Of a DNA stretch of 64,000 nt, positions 1 to 9,221 are shown one piece after another (the stretch's first letter is position 1; each line of letters begins with the position of its first letter). The notes beneath the pieces are model-generated. The model was not told the origin of the DNA. It searched no databases and worked only from the letters and a program-made list of their open reading frames with translations. The stretch is from the NCBI GenBank assembly GCA_003280895.1, contig QCDM01000002.1:103346-167345 (forward strand), read 5' to 3'. Source of the DNA: Prochlorococcus sp. AG-355-I20 (GTDB taxonomy: Bacteria; Cyanobacteriota; Cyanobacteriia; PCC-6307; Cyanobiaceae). The position numbers were made by a program, and so were the translations under genes.

Positions 1-162
1 TTCACTCGCTTTTTTAATTGCATTATCTCTAAATGTCAGTCCATCCTCTTCAACTTCTAATGATTCTGGCTGGAGTAACAATTTACAATTAACTCCAGCA
101 AGCAATTTCTTATATTCCTCAATTTTACCTTTATTCTTACTAGCTAAAAATAAATTTTTCAT
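1..162 (-). CDS. rdgB: RdgB/HAM1-type non-canonical purine NTP pyrophosphatase, N-terminal part
   Basis: The first 54 codons are in the window; the rest lies beyond the left edge. Enzymes of this family hydrolyse dITP, XTP and similar damaged purine nucleotides to monophosphates and so keep them out of DNA and RNA. The start is an ATG two bases after the stop of the upstream phosphohexomutase, so the two are probably cotranscribed. The N-terminus shows the family's LASKNKGKIEEYK substrate loop (usual form ATGNxGKxxE) and then EEDGLTFRDNAIKKA, matching the family ETGxTFxENAxxKA block. The assignment rests on these two motifs; the catalytic C-terminal part cannot be seen. Confidence 0.85.
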   Translation of the reverse strand, partial: MKNLFLASKNKGKIEEYKKLLAGVNCKLLLQPESLEVEEDGLTFRDNAIKKASE

Positions 163-164
163 CC

Positions 165-1619
165 TTATTTTCCTGCCAAATTTATAAATTCTTGACCCCA
201 CTCTAATACCTCAATTAGATAAGATTCTTTTGGTGCTTCACAATATAATCTTAGAAGAGGTTCCGTTCCTGAAAACCTAAAAAGAAGCCAAAAATTTTTA
301 TCAATTCTCAACTTTATTCCATCGATCTTTGAGATACTTTTTAAAGTGTGATTATTAATATTCTCAGGAATATTATCTATGATAAATTCTTTTACGTTGT
401 TTTTTTCTGACTGATTTGGAAATTTAATATCAATTCTTTTATAAAAACTTGGCCCAAAATCTTCTTGAATTTTATTTAAGGTTTCATATAAATATTGAGA
501 TTTTTCAGCAATTCCATTTAATAAAATCATCGCTGCATATAGAGCATCTCTTTCAGGCATAAAGTCGCCAAAACCAACTCCCCCAGATTCCTCTCCTCCA
601 ATAAATATTTTTTCTTTAATCATTTTTTCAGCAATATATTTAAAGCCAACTGGAAGTTCAAAAACATCTCTATTTTGACTCTCTGATATATTTTTAATAA
701 TATCTGAACCACTAACAGTCTTTAAAACTGGATAAGAATTATTTTTAATTTCGCCCAAATAGCTAATAAAGTATGGGAGTAAATCTTGAGTACTAGAGTA
801 TCTTCCTTTTTCATCAATTACCGCAATTCTATCACCATCACCATCAAAAATAATTCCTAAAGTTTTCACTTCATTTGTTGAATTTTTCATTAGTGTTTGT
901 TTTAGATCATCTGCATAATTCAAAAGAGGTTCAGGAGGTTTTCCTCCAAAAAAAGGATCAGCATCTTTCCTGATTTCTGAAATCACTTCTAAATCATTAG
1001 AAGCAAAAATCTCAGCCATACAATTTGCAGCTGAACCATGCATAGAATCTACAAAAATTCTCAATTTCATTTTTTTTAATCTCTTGGAAATATAGTCAAT
1101 ATCAAAAAGTGATTTAATTCTATCTAGATGAAATTTCTTAATATCTACCAATTGATTAATACCATCTATTTTTTCAACTGAATTTCCAAGTATTAATCTT
1201 TTTTCAACTTCACTTGTAAAAGATTCGTCAACAGAACATCCATTAAAGCTCTTTATTTTCAGACCTAGCCAGTTATATGGATTATGACTTGCTGTAATTA
1301 CTAACGCTCCAAGACAACCGACTTCTTTGGCATAGAAACTACAAGAGGGTGTTGTAACAAAGCTATCAGATAAGATCGGTTCGAAACCACACCCTCTTAC
1401 AAAAGGCACTATTTGCTTGGCGAATTCACAAGCCATAAATCTACGATCATATCCAATAATAATTTTCTTTGAATTAACTTTTTTATAGTATTGATAATGC
1501 AACTCCTGACATGCAGCGACAACAACTCTTGAAAGATTGGACAGGTTAAAGTCAAAACCAATAATTCCTCTCCAACCATCAGTTCCAAATTTTATCTTAT
1601 CTAATTTATCAGCTGTCAA
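165..1619 (-). CDS. Phosphoglucomutase/phosphomannomutase family protein
   Basis: A 484-residue alpha-D-phosphohexomutase. It interconverts hexose 1- and 6-phosphates through a phosphoserine; the sequence does not settle whether the substrate is glucose or mannose phosphate. All four family signatures are visible: the TASHNP loop with catalytic Ser111, the metal-binding DGDGDRI loop, the sugar-binding GGEESGG loop, and the C-terminal phosphate-binding RFSGTEPLLR. The N-terminal KFGTDGWRG is also typical. It precedes rdgB by two bases on the same strand. It is distinct from the phosphoglucosamine mutase (glmM) at 33073, which has the shorter GlmM architecture. Confidence 0.88.
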   Translation of the reverse strand: MTADKLDKIKFGTDGWRGIIGFDFNLSNLSRVVVAACQELHYQYYKKVNSKKIIIGYDRRFMACEFAKQIVPFVRGCGFEPILSDSFVTTPSCSFYAKEVGCLGALVITASHNPYNWLGLKIKSFNGCSVDESFTSEVEKRLILGNSVEKIDGINQLVDIKKFHLDRIKSLFDIDYISKRLKKMKLRIFVDSMHGSAANCMAEIFASNDLEVISEIRKDADPFFGGKPPEPLLNYADDLKQTLMKNSTNEVKTLGIIFDGDGDRIAVIDEKGRYSSTQDLLPYFISYLGEIKNNSYPVLKTVSGSDIIKNISESQNRDVFELPVGFKYIAEKMIKEKIFIGGEESGGVGFGDFMPERDALYAAMILLNGIAEKSQYLYETLNKIQEDFGPSFYKRIDIKFPNQSEKNNVKEFIIDNIPENINNHTLKSISKIDGIKLRIDKNFWLLFRFSGTEPLLRLYCEAPKESYLIEVLEWGQEFINLAGK

Positions 1620-1699
1620 ATTTCAAATTCCCTTGATTTCTTTTAATTATCTATACTAATTTATATGAGTAAATTTTAAAACCGCCCTTAAAAAATAAT

Positions 1700-3118
1700 T
1701 TGAATTCTCTTCATTTAAAAAGTTATACAAGATGCAAAAGAAAAGCATGGCTCGAATTTAAGGGTAAAAAATCTTATGAAGTTTGGTCTCCCCATAAAGC
1801 TATAGATAAAATTAATCAGTTTCAAATTTTCTCTGAATTTTGTAATGGTGAAATATATACAGGATTAAAAGCCTGTGAGAATGGTTATAAAGGGGTAATT
1901 GGATTAAAAATCAAAGGAAATCCTTTCCAAAATATAAACGCAGAGATACTTCCACAATTACTTTTAAAGACTAAAGGTAATAGTAAATGGGGACAATATA
2001 AATATTTACCTGCTGTTTATAAGTTAGGCCACAAAACAACTAAAGAACATTTATTCGACTTAGCTTTTTGTTGTATGCTTTTGGAATCTTTTCAAGAATC
2101 TAAAATTGAGAAGGGATTAGTAATTTCAACTTTTTATAAAAAAGTTAAAGTTGAAGAAATTTATTTAAATAAAAAATTAAGAAAAAAAGTTTTAAATGTT
2201 TTATTGAATTTGAATGAGTGCTTGGAGGGATCTATACCAGAAATAACTCAAGATAGAAAAAAATGTACTATTTGTTCCTGGCAAAAATTTTGTGACAAAG
2301 AAGCAAAAGAAAATGGATATCTAACAGATATAGATGGAATAGGGTCCAAAACGGCCTCGTTACTCAAAGCAAATGGAATAACTAATACCCAAACATTAGC
2401 TACGTACAGCGAAAAACAACTTGGAGAGAAATTATCTAAATTCAAAGATCAGAAGTATGAAAAAGCATCCATATTTGTAAAGCAAGCACAAGCATATATC
2501 TCTGGAGAACCATATTTCATTTCTAATAAAAATAATTCGGAAGATCTATTAGAAAAAATATATTCGGGATTTTATATATTTGATATTGAGTCAAATCCAG
2601 ATGAAAAGCATGATTTTTTATATGGATTTTTAAAAGTAAATAATTTGTATACAAAAAAAGAAGATCTTATTTATGAACCAATCTTAAATCTTAAAAACAA
2701 TAAAGGAGAATCTTACAGGCAAATTATTGAAATACTTTTTTTGCACAAGGAATGGCCAGTTTTACATTACGGAGAAACTGAAAAAATATCAATAATTAAT
2801 ATTGCTAAAGAACTAAATTTTAGTTTTGAAGAAATTGATTCACTTTCCTCCAGATTTATTGACTTACATACCTTAATAAGAAAGTCTTGGATATTACCAC
2901 TAAAAAACTATAGCTTAAAAACTGTTTCAAATTGGCTTGGATTTGAATGGATGCAGAAAAATGTAAGTGGCTCGAAAGCACTTTATTGGTGGATTCAATA
3001 TCAAATTACAGAAAACCAAATATTTTTAAAAAAAATTATCCAATATAACAAAGATGATTGTTTGGCTACTCTACAAATTGCAGAATATTTAATCAAAAAT
3101 CAATTAAAGAAAAATTGA
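1700..3118 (+). CDS. TM0106-family RecB-like nuclease with RNase H-like C-terminal domain
   Basis: A 472-residue putative nuclease opening with TTG. The N-terminal half resembles Cas4/AddB-type RecB nucleases: Cys12 (TRCKRKAW) together with Cys189, Cys192 and Cys198 would form the four-cysteine Fe-S ligand set of that group. A helix-hairpin-helix (about 209-225, DIDGIGSKTASLL) follows. The C-terminal half looks like an RNase_H_2/DEDD exonuclease: it begins FDIES (Asp295, Glu297) and ends with YNKDDCLAT near residue 450. The gene ends 15 bases inside the convergent ygfZ gene. A role in DNA repair or nucleic-acid processing is inferred; the substrate is unknown. Confidence 0.75.
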   Translation: MNSLHLKSYTRCKRKAWLEFKGKKSYEVWSPHKAIDKINQFQIFSEFCNGEIYTGLKACENGYKGVIGLKIKGNPFQNINAEILPQLLLKTKGNSKWGQYKYLPAVYKLGHKTTKEHLFDLAFCCMLLESFQESKIEKGLVISTFYKKVKVEEIYLNKKLRKKVLNVLLNLNECLEGSIPEITQDRKKCTICSWQKFCDKEAKENGYLTDIDGIGSKTASLLKANGITNTQTLATYSEKQLGEKLSKFKDQKYEKASIFVKQAQAYISGEPYFISNKNNSEDLLEKIYSGFYIFDIESNPDEKHDFLYGFLKVNNLYTKKEDLIYEPILNLKNNKGESYRQIIEILFLHKEWPVLHYGETEKISIINIAKELNFSFEEIDSLSSRFIDLHTLIRKSWILPLKNYSLKTVSNWLGFEWMQKNVSGSKALYWWIQYQITENQIFLKKIIQYNKDDCLATLQIAEYLIKNQLKKN

Positions 3119-3940
3119 TCCTACAGATTTATTAATAATAATTTTTCCAAACATTTCTGAAAAAAAATAACTTCCTTCCTCTAAATATTTTCTTTTTATC
3201 ATTGCTAAACCTTTTATTTGAGAATCTGATTTGAAAAAACTAGTTATTTTACCTACAGAAATATCCTTTGCAGAATTTATATATAAATTTTTATCTTCAA
3301 AGTCTAAATTCAAATTAGATTCAAATGATTTCCAAATTCTTATTTCCTGTTTTAAAGAAGAAACATTTTTTATTTTTGACATTGTTTCTTGTCCTAAATA
3401 ACAACCTTTATTAAAATCTATAAGATCTTGTAATCCAAGCTCAAGAGGATTATTTTTTCCGTTTATTTCCATTTCTAATGAGGGTATTGCCTGATTAATT
3501 TTCCAAAGTTTTAAATCATTGCTATTTAGTAAATTTAGTTTATTTTTATATATTTCAAATTCTTTATCTTCTATTTTGAAGAAAATAGGCTGGTAAGTTC
3601 TCCATGAACTAAATTCATCAATTTCCTGAATTCTATTTATTAAGAAAGGTTCACTTAGAAGTACATCGTCCGCTGGAAAAATTATTTGATTAAAGTAATC
3701 AATTATTTCATTAGTGTTACCCGCCAAGATAATTACTTCTAAGTCTCTTTCTAAAAAAATAATTTCAATTAATGACTTTAGAACTCCATTTGGAGTCAAC
3801 CAACAAGTTTTGATAACTTTATTTTCTGAATTAAGAATATTACCAGTTGTTATACCATTCAAAAATTTTCTGGCATCTTTCCCAGTAATAGAAAAACAAT
3901 CAAATTTTTCAAGCCAAAACTTTTTTTTTATATCCTGCAT
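3104..3940 (-). CDS. ygfZ: YgfZ/GcvT-like folate-binding protein
   Basis: A 278-residue relative of the glycine-cleavage T-protein. It carries the YgfZ signature KGCYLGQE at residues 178-185, which separates it from true aminomethyltransferases. YgfZ proteins assist folate-dependent maintenance or repair of certain Fe-S enzymes. The gene lies 10 bases downstream of pyrE on the same strand and its 3' end overlaps the convergent nuclease gene by 15 bases. The overall sequence is divergent, but the signature is intact. Confidence 0.82.
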   Translation of the reverse strand: MQDIKKKFWLEKFDCFSITGKDARKFLNGITTGNILNSENKVIKTCWLTPNGVLKSLIEIIFLERDLEVIILAGNTNEIIDYFNQIIFPADDVLLSEPFLINRIQEIDEFSSWRTYQPIFFKIEDKEFEIYKNKLNLLNSNDLKLWKINQAIPSLEMEINGKNNPLELGLQDLIDFNKGCYLGQETMSKIKNVSSLKQEIRIWKSFESNLNLDFEDKNLYINSAKDISVGKITSFFKSDSQIKGLAMIKRKYLEEGSYFFSEMFGKIIINKSVGSIFL

Positions 3941-3950
3941 TTTGAAATAA

Positions 3951-4511
3951 TTATAAAAAGTCTTTTATCGTGAAAAGACTCTTTAATTTAACATTTTCAT
4001 CTTCAAGGGCTTCTAATCCCCCTTCTTGCCTATCAACTATAGACAAAACTTCCTCAACAAGATAATTATTTTGACGTAACTTTTTTATAGCTTTTATCAC
4101 AGAACCAGCAGTTGTAACAACATCCTCTAAAACAGTTATCAAAGTTCCTTCTTCTAATGTAGGGCCCTCTATTCCAGCTTTGGTGCCGTATTTTTTGATT
4201 TCTTTCCGAATTATTAAACCATCAAGGTCTAGGCCATGAAAAGCTGCTTTGACAATTAATCCACTTACTATAGGGTCTGCACCTAATGTCAATCCTGCTA
4301 CAGCTTTTGACCTTGAGTCCTTTAACTCTAAAAATAAATCACTTATTAAGTTTAAGCCTTCGCCATTTAATGACACTGGTTTACAGTTCAAGTAATGACT
4401 GCTTTTTTTTCCTGAAGATAAAGTGAAGTTTCCTTTCTTGTAAGATTTTTTAATTAACTGTTTTAACAATTTTGCTTTATTTAAATCATACTTATCAGAA
4501 AATTTGCCCAT
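3951..4511 (-). CDS. pyrE: Orotate phosphoribosyltransferase
   Basis: A 186-residue enzyme converting orotate and PRPP to orotidine 5'-phosphate in pyrimidine synthesis. The PRPP-binding motif [11 protein letters not shown] is at residues 127-137, and the N-terminal block [18 protein letters not shown] is typical of PyrE. It precedes ygfZ by 10 bases, so the two probably share a transcript. pyrB, acting earlier in the same pathway, is at 41991 and is not linked. Confidence 0.93.
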   Translation of the reverse strand: MGKFSDKYDLNKAKLLKQLIKKSYKKGNFTLSSGKKSSHYLNCKPVSLNGEGLNLISDLFLELKDSRSKAVAGLTLGADPIVSGLIVKAAFHGLDLDGLIIRKEIKKYGTKAGIEGPTLEEGTLITVLEDVVTTAGSVIKAIKKLRQNNYLVEEVLSIVDRQEGGLEALEDENVKLKSLFTIKDFL

Positions 4512-4652
4512 TAGTAAAAGTTAAATTTATATTTAAAGATTAGAAGAAAAACAAGAAATCTCACAAAAACTTCCAAATGAGGTGTTTTTTGAAATATTAT
4601 TTTTATATTGTATATTGAAATTCAATGTAATTAAAATTACATAAATTCCCTT

Positions 4653-4725
4653 GGGGGTGTAGCAATCTGGTGAATGCACCAAACTCATAATTTGGCTAAG
4701 GCGAGTTCGATCCTCGCCACCCCCA
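4653..4725 (+). tRNA. tRNA with CAU anticodon (elongator Met or lysidine-type Ile)
   Basis: A 73-base cloverleaf. Acceptor stem GGGGGTG (4653-4659) pairs with CACCCCC (4718-4724), discriminator A4725. The anticodon arm is CCAAA-CTCATAA-TTTGG, giving anticodon CAT; the T arm is GCGAG-TTCGATC-CTCGC. CCA is not encoded. The G1-C72 pair and absence of three consecutive G-C pairs in the anticodon stem argue against the initiator tRNA. Whether C34 is left as Met or modified to lysidine (Ile, AUA codons) cannot be decided by eye. It sits 18 bases upstream of the CorC-like gene. Confidence 0.93.
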
Positions 4726-4743
4726 TTATTCATTTGTTATTGA

Positions 4744-6012
4744 ATGAAAATAACTCTACTTTTATTTCTTTTATTTCTACCAGCTTTTTTCGCGGCGAGT
4801 GAACTCTCTTTTTTATTAATAAGGCCAAGTAAAGTTTTAAGGTTAATAGAAGAGAAAAAGAAAGGAGCATTTTCAATTTTGAAAATTCAAAAACGTTTTA
4901 GATCTTCACTAATTGCTTCTCAATTTGGAGTCACAATTTCATTAATTGCAATTGGATGGCTCAGCAATAACCTGGCTAATGATTATTGGAAAAGCAATAC
5001 TTTATCAAATAGATTTTATGATCTTCTATTATTTTTATTTGTTGTTTTAGTTGTTACTCTTGTTTCTGGACTAATTCCAAAAGCTTTAGTAATTAACAAT
5101 CCAGAATCTGCTGCATTAAGGTTAACCACAATATTCGATGCCGTTAGAAAAGCTATGAATCCTATAGTAAAATCAATAGAATTCTTTGGTAGCGCCTGTT
5201 TAGGCTTGTTCAATTTAAATAACAAATGGGATTCTTTAAACTCGGGTTTATCTGCTGGAGAATTAGAAACTCTTATAGAAACAGATAACGTAACCGGTTT
5301 GAAACCAGATGAGAAGAATATTCTTGAAGGAGTTTTTGCTTTAAAAGATACACAGGTTAAAGAAGTAATGATTCCAAGATCTGAAATGGTAACTTTGCCA
5401 AAAAATATAACCTTTTCAGAACTAATGAAACAAGTAGATAAAACTCGACATGCTCGCTTCTTTGTGATTGGTGAGTCTTTAGATGATGTATTAGGTGTAT
5501 TAGATTTACGTTATTTAGCTAAGACAATATCAAAAGGTGAAATGGAAGCCGATACATTATTAGAGCCATTCCTTTTACCGGTAACAAAAATAATAGAAAC
5601 ATGTTCACTAGCTGAAATATTTCCAATAGTAAGAGACTACAATCCGTTCTTACTAGTAGTAGATGAACATGGTGGAACAGAAGGACTTATAACTGCAGCT
5701 GATCTAAATGGCGAAATAGTGGGAGAGGAAATGCTTAATAATAGAATTTATTCAGATATGAGAATGTTGGATAATTTCTCTAAAAAATGGTCAATAGCTG
5801 GAAAATCAGAAATTGTTGAAATTAATAAAAAGATAGGATGTTCAATTCCAGAAGGTACAGATTATTATACTCTTGCTGGATTTATGTTAGAAAAATTTCA
5901 AATGGTTCCAAAAATTGGCGACGTTTTAGATTTTAATAACATTAAATTTGAAGTTATTTCTATGTCAGGTCCAAAAATTGATCGTGTTAAAATAATTCTT
6001 CCCAAAAGCTAA
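4744..6012 (+). CDS. CNNM/CorC (HlyC)-type membrane protein with CBS pair
   Basis: A 422-residue protein with three regions: an N-terminal CNNM/DUF21 membrane domain (about 1-160, several hydrophobic segments, start KITLLLFLLFLPAFFAASEL), a paired CBS domain (about 200-325, with VMIPRSEMV and the VVDEHGGTEGLIT block), and a C-terminal CorC_HlyC domain (about 340-420). Relatives are implicated in Mg2+ or other divalent cation efflux; the old hemolysin annotation is not supported as a function. The ATG start is 18 bases after the tRNA. Confidence 0.85.
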   Translation: MKITLLLFLLFLPAFFAASELSFLLIRPSKVLRLIEEKKKGAFSILKIQKRFRSSLIASQFGVTISLIAIGWLSNNLANDYWKSNTLSNRFYDLLLFLFVVLVVTLVSGLIPKALVINNPESAALRLTTIFDAVRKAMNPIVKSIEFFGSACLGLFNLNNKWDSLNSGLSAGELETLIETDNVTGLKPDEKNILEGVFALKDTQVKEVMIPRSEMVTLPKNITFSELMKQVDKTRHARFFVIGESLDDVLGVLDLRYLAKTISKGEMEADTLLEPFLLPVTKIIETCSLAEIFPIVRDYNPFLLVVDEHGGTEGLITAADLNGEIVGEEMLNNRIYSDMRMLDNFSKKWSIAGKSEIVEINKKIGCSIPEGTDYYTLAGFMLEKFQMVPKIGDVLDFNNIKFEVISMSGPKIDRVKIILPKS

Positions 6013-6062
6013 ATGTGACTCCCCATAGAGGATAATGATAATTAATATATGGATTTGAAATT

Positions 6063-7067
6063 ATGCAACCAACCTCATCACCCGTAAAGGTTGGAGTCAT
6101 AGGTATAGGAAATATGGGCTGGCATCATGCTCGAGTACTAAGTTTACTCAAAGATGCAAATCTCATTGGAGTCGCAGATCCAAATGGGGAGAGAGGCAAA
6201 TTAGCTATTGAGCAATTTCAATGTGAATGGTTCAAGGATTATAAGGACCTAATTCCAAAAGTTGATGCTATCTGCATCGCTGTCCCTACACTACTTCATC
6301 AAAAAGTAGGACTAGATTGTCTCAAGGGAGGTGCTAACGTTCTCATTGAAAAACCAATTGCAGCTAACGAGTTGGAAGCAAAATCTTTAATAGAGGCTGC
6401 TAATGCAAATAACTGTCTTTTACAAGTTGGGCATATTGAAAGATTTAATCCTGCTTTTAGAGAATTAAATAAAATAGTAAATAATGAAGAAATTGTTGTT
6501 TTAGAAGCAAGGAGGCACAGTCCTCATGCAGACAGAGCAAATGATGTATCTGTAGTAATGGATTTAATGATTCATGACATTGATCTTATTTTGGAGCTTG
6601 TAAACTCAAAAATACAAAAATTAGCAGCAGTTGGAGGAAGAAATAGCGAAGGATTAATAGATTATGTCAATGCTACTTTAGTTTTTAAAAATAATGTTAT
6701 TGCAAGCCTAACTGCAAGCAAAATGAGTCACAAAAAAATTAGAAATTTAAGTGCTCACTGCCAAAATGGCCTAGTAGAAACTGATTTCTTAAATCACTCT
6801 TTACAAATCCATCGAAAGTCTCATGAATCATACACAGCAGAGCATGGAGAATTAGTTTATAGAAATGATGGATATGTCGAAGAGGTTAGCACAACCTCTA
6901 TTGAACCTCTTTATGCAGAACTGGAGCATTTTCTTAAGTGCGTTCAGGGCAAAGAAATTCCTGAGGTAGATGGTGAGCAAGCCTCAAGAGCATTAAAAAT
7001 TGCTGATTTTATAGAGAGTGCTGTAGAAAATTCTGGAGATGCGATTTTACTTGAAAATCCTGTCTAA
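6063..7067 (+). CDS. Gfo/Idh/MocA-family NAD(P)-dependent oxidoreductase
   Basis: A 334-residue two-domain dehydrogenase. The Rossmann dinucleotide loop GIGNMG is at residues 14-19, and the family EKP motif (substrate/cofactor lysine) at 96-98. HIERFNPAF followed by the substrate-domain histidine block (MIHDIDL) resembles sugar-nucleotide dehydrogenases such as UDP-GlcNAc 3-dehydrogenases. The true substrate is not determinable here. It is 50 bases downstream of the CorC-like gene on the same strand. Confidence 0.82.
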   Translation: MQPTSSPVKVGVIGIGNMGWHHARVLSLLKDANLIGVADPNGERGKLAIEQFQCEWFKDYKDLIPKVDAICIAVPTLLHQKVGLDCLKGGANVLIEKPIAANELEAKSLIEAANANNCLLQVGHIERFNPAFRELNKIVNNEEIVVLEARRHSPHADRANDVSVVMDLMIHDIDLILELVNSKIQKLAAVGGRNSEGLIDYVNATLVFKNNVIASLTASKMSHKKIRNLSAHCQNGLVETDFLNHSLQIHRKSHESYTAEHGELVYRNDGYVEEVSTTSIEPLYAELEHFLKCVQGKEIPEVDGEQASRALKIADFIESAVENSGDAILLENPV

Positions 7068-7093
7068 TAGTAACAATCTAAACTAAAAGAATT

Positions 7094-7234
7094 TTATTTA
7101 AATCCAACTGCAGCTTGCCAAACAAACACTAATAAAAAGAAAAATAAAGGAATCAGTGGAAGAACATCAACAGTTGGAGCAAAGGCCTTATAAGCCTCGG
7201 GCAATTCAGCGAATGTATTAAATAGAATGAGCAC
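7094..7234 (-). CDS. psbK: Photosystem II reaction-centre protein K
   Basis: A 46-residue single-span membrane protein. It reads [18 protein letters not shown] at the N-terminus and ends in [11 protein letters not shown], matching PsbK. PsbK is a low-molecular-weight subunit near CP43 and is made with a short leader that is removed. A GTG start is chosen because there is no ATG in frame and a stop lies five codons upstream. It follows tgt by 29 bases on the same strand, so it is probably cotranscribed. Confidence 0.92.
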
Positions 7235-7263
7235 CTTTTTGATAATTTAATTATGATAAGACG

Positions 7264-8382
7264 TTACCACGTATGGTGAGCAATAGAGGATGTTTTCCAA
7301 GGAGCGAAATCATTTGTAAAACAATTATCTCTAATTGCAGAAGAAATTGCATTGGTAAATCTTATTAAGTGCGCAATATTATGCAAACTTATGAGAGTTA
7401 AGCCTAATATTTCATCATTTCTTATTAGATGATGCAAATATGCTCGAGAATAGGATTTACAGGTTTCGCATTTACAAGTTTTATCAATCGGGGAAAAGTC
7501 ATTTTTAAATCGAGCATTTCGCAAATTCAATCTTTCATCATTAAAAAATGCAGTCCCATGTCTTCCTAGTCTTGTAGGCAAAACACAATCAAATATGTCG
7601 AATCCATTAGCAACAGCTAGAGAAATTTCTTTCAAAGAACCAATTCCCATTAAATATCTTGGTTTATTTATTGGTAAGAATTTCGGGACGAAATTAATTA
7701 CACTATGTATTTCTTCGACTGCCTCGCCAACACTTACACCTCCCACTGCTATTCCAGGCAGATCAAAAGAACTTGTATATTTTGCGCTATATTCTCTCAA
7801 TTTCGGATACTTTCCACCTTGAACTATACCGAATAATGCTTGATTGGATTTCTGATGAGTCTCAACACATTTTTGCAACCATGAATGAGTTCTTTGTAAA
7901 GAGTCCTCAATATCATTTTCGTTAGCTGTATGCGGAGGACAATGATCAAAAGCCATCGCAACATCAGATCCAATATCCATTTGAATCTGTATTACTTTTT
8001 CAGGTGATAAAAAAACATGACTACCATCTCTTGGATTTTTAAATTCCACACCTTTATCAGAAATATTATTTAATTTGGCCAAACTAAAAACTTGATATCC
8101 TCCTGAATCAGTAAGAATAGGATTAGGCCAATTCATGAACTGATGTATTCCGCCAGATTCTTTAACAAGTTTTTCTCCAGGTTGTAAATGAAGATGAAAG
8201 GTATTTGAGAGAATCATTTCTGATCCTGTGGAGGTTAATTGGTTAGATGAAATTCCTTTAACCGTTGCCAAAGTACCCACAGGCATAAATTTTGGTGTAT
8301 TAACCAGACCATTTGGTGTATGAAATATACCAGTTCTTGCCGCTGTATTACTGCAATTCGATGTAATTTCAAATTCAAACAC
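7264..8382 (-). CDS. tgt: Queuine/preQ1 tRNA-guanine transglycosylase
   Basis: A 372-residue TGT that swaps guanine 34 of GUN-anticodon tRNAs for preQ1 during queuosine synthesis. Visible motifs are [14 protein letters not shown] (catalytic Asp92), the nucleophile block [13 protein letters not shown], and the zinc site [16 protein letters not shown]. Length matches the bacterial family. psbK follows on the same strand. Confidence 0.95.
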   Translation of the reverse strand: MFEFEITSNCSNTAARTGIFHTPNGLVNTPKFMPVGTLATVKGISSNQLTSTGSEMILSNTFHLHLQPGEKLVKESGGIHQFMNWPNPILTDSGGYQVFSLAKLNNISDKGVEFKNPRDGSHVFLSPEKVIQIQMDIGSDVAMAFDHCPPHTANENDIEDSLQRTHSWLQKCVETHQKSNQALFGIVQGGKYPKLREYSAKYTSSFDLPGIAVGGVSVGEAVEEIHSVINFVPKFLPINKPRYLMGIGSLKEISLAVANGFDIFDCVLPTRLGRHGTAFFNDERLNLRNARFKNDFSPIDKTCKCETCKSYSRAYLHHLIRNDEILGLTLISLHNIAHLIRFTNAISSAIRDNCFTNDFAPWKTSSIAHHTW

Positions 8383-8480
8383 GATAATTTATAAAATTTT
8401 TTGATCCTTTTTCTTTAATTTACCCTATTATTTAATATTGAATCTATTTTTATCTCATCAAAAAATATTTAATAAAAAAT

Positions 8481-9221
8481 TTGGCAGGATCTTGGATTTT
8501 CTATACGACATTTCCAAAGATACCTTTAATTAATCCCGAATTTAAAAATATTGCACAATTTGCCCCGCCTTTAGGATTTTTAATTGGAACAATACAGAGT
8601 TATATCTTTCTTTTTTTTAGAACGAACTCTTGGTCAATTTATGCATCTGCATTAATTTGTTTGGCTTCAGGATATTTAATTACTGGTGGTCTACACATTG
8701 ATGGTTTAATGGATACTTTCGATGGTATTTTTGCGGGTAAAAAGAAACTTTTAAAAGCTATGAAAGACAGCAAAGTTGGTTCCTTTGGCGTTCAAGCTTT
8801 AGTTTTTATAACTTTAATTCAAATTGCTTGCATACTAAAAATTCAAAACCTAATTATTTTTGTTTTACCTATATGCTTATTTTGGGGAAGATTTTCAAAT
8901 TTATTTTTTATAGAAAAGTTTAAATATATGAGTTACAAGAAAAAATCTATTAGTCACAAAAAGTTTTGGAATGGTTTTAAAAAAGAATCTTTGATCTCCA
9001 TTTTTTTTCTTTTAATTTTTATTCCATACCAAATAGTTTCAATTACATCTCAAGAAATATTAATTAAATTTTTAATTCTTATTTTGGTTGGAATTTTTCT
9101 AAGCCATTCGATCCCAAACATATTGGGAAATAAAATTGGAGGTTTCAATGGAGATGCCTGCGGTGCAAGTGTTGTACTAGTTGAAACTGCAATGTTATTT
9201 ATGCATGCAATTCTTTTATAG
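8481..9221 (+). CDS. cobS: Cobalamin (adenosylcobinamide-GDP ribazoletransferase) synthase
   Basis: A 246-residue integral membrane enzyme joining the lower-ligand nucleotide to adenosylcobinamide-GDP in the last steps of cobamide synthesis. The diagnostic block is GGLHIDGLMDTFDGIFAG followed by KDSKVGSFGV; five or more hydrophobic segments follow. The start is TTG: the frame is open only to a stop 14 codons upstream and contains no ATG or GTG. The 3' end overlaps the convergent histidine kinase by 23 bases. Confidence 0.88.
   Translation: MAGSWIFYTTFPKIPLINPEFKNIAQFAPPLGFLIGTIQSYIFLFFRTNSWSIYASALICLASGYLITGGLHIDGLMDTFDGIFAGKKKLLKAMKDSKVGSFGVQALVFITLIQIACILKIQNLIIFVLPICLFWGRFSNLFFIEKFKYMSYKKKSISHKKFWNGFKKESLISIFFLLIFIPYQIVSITSQEILIKFLILILVGIFLSHSIPNILGNKIGGFNGDACGASVVLVETAMLFMHAILL

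Noticed and set aside
4533..4733. 66-codon open frame on the minus strand across the CAU tRNA
   Set aside because: It is antisense to the tRNA and has no coding-like composition or family match.
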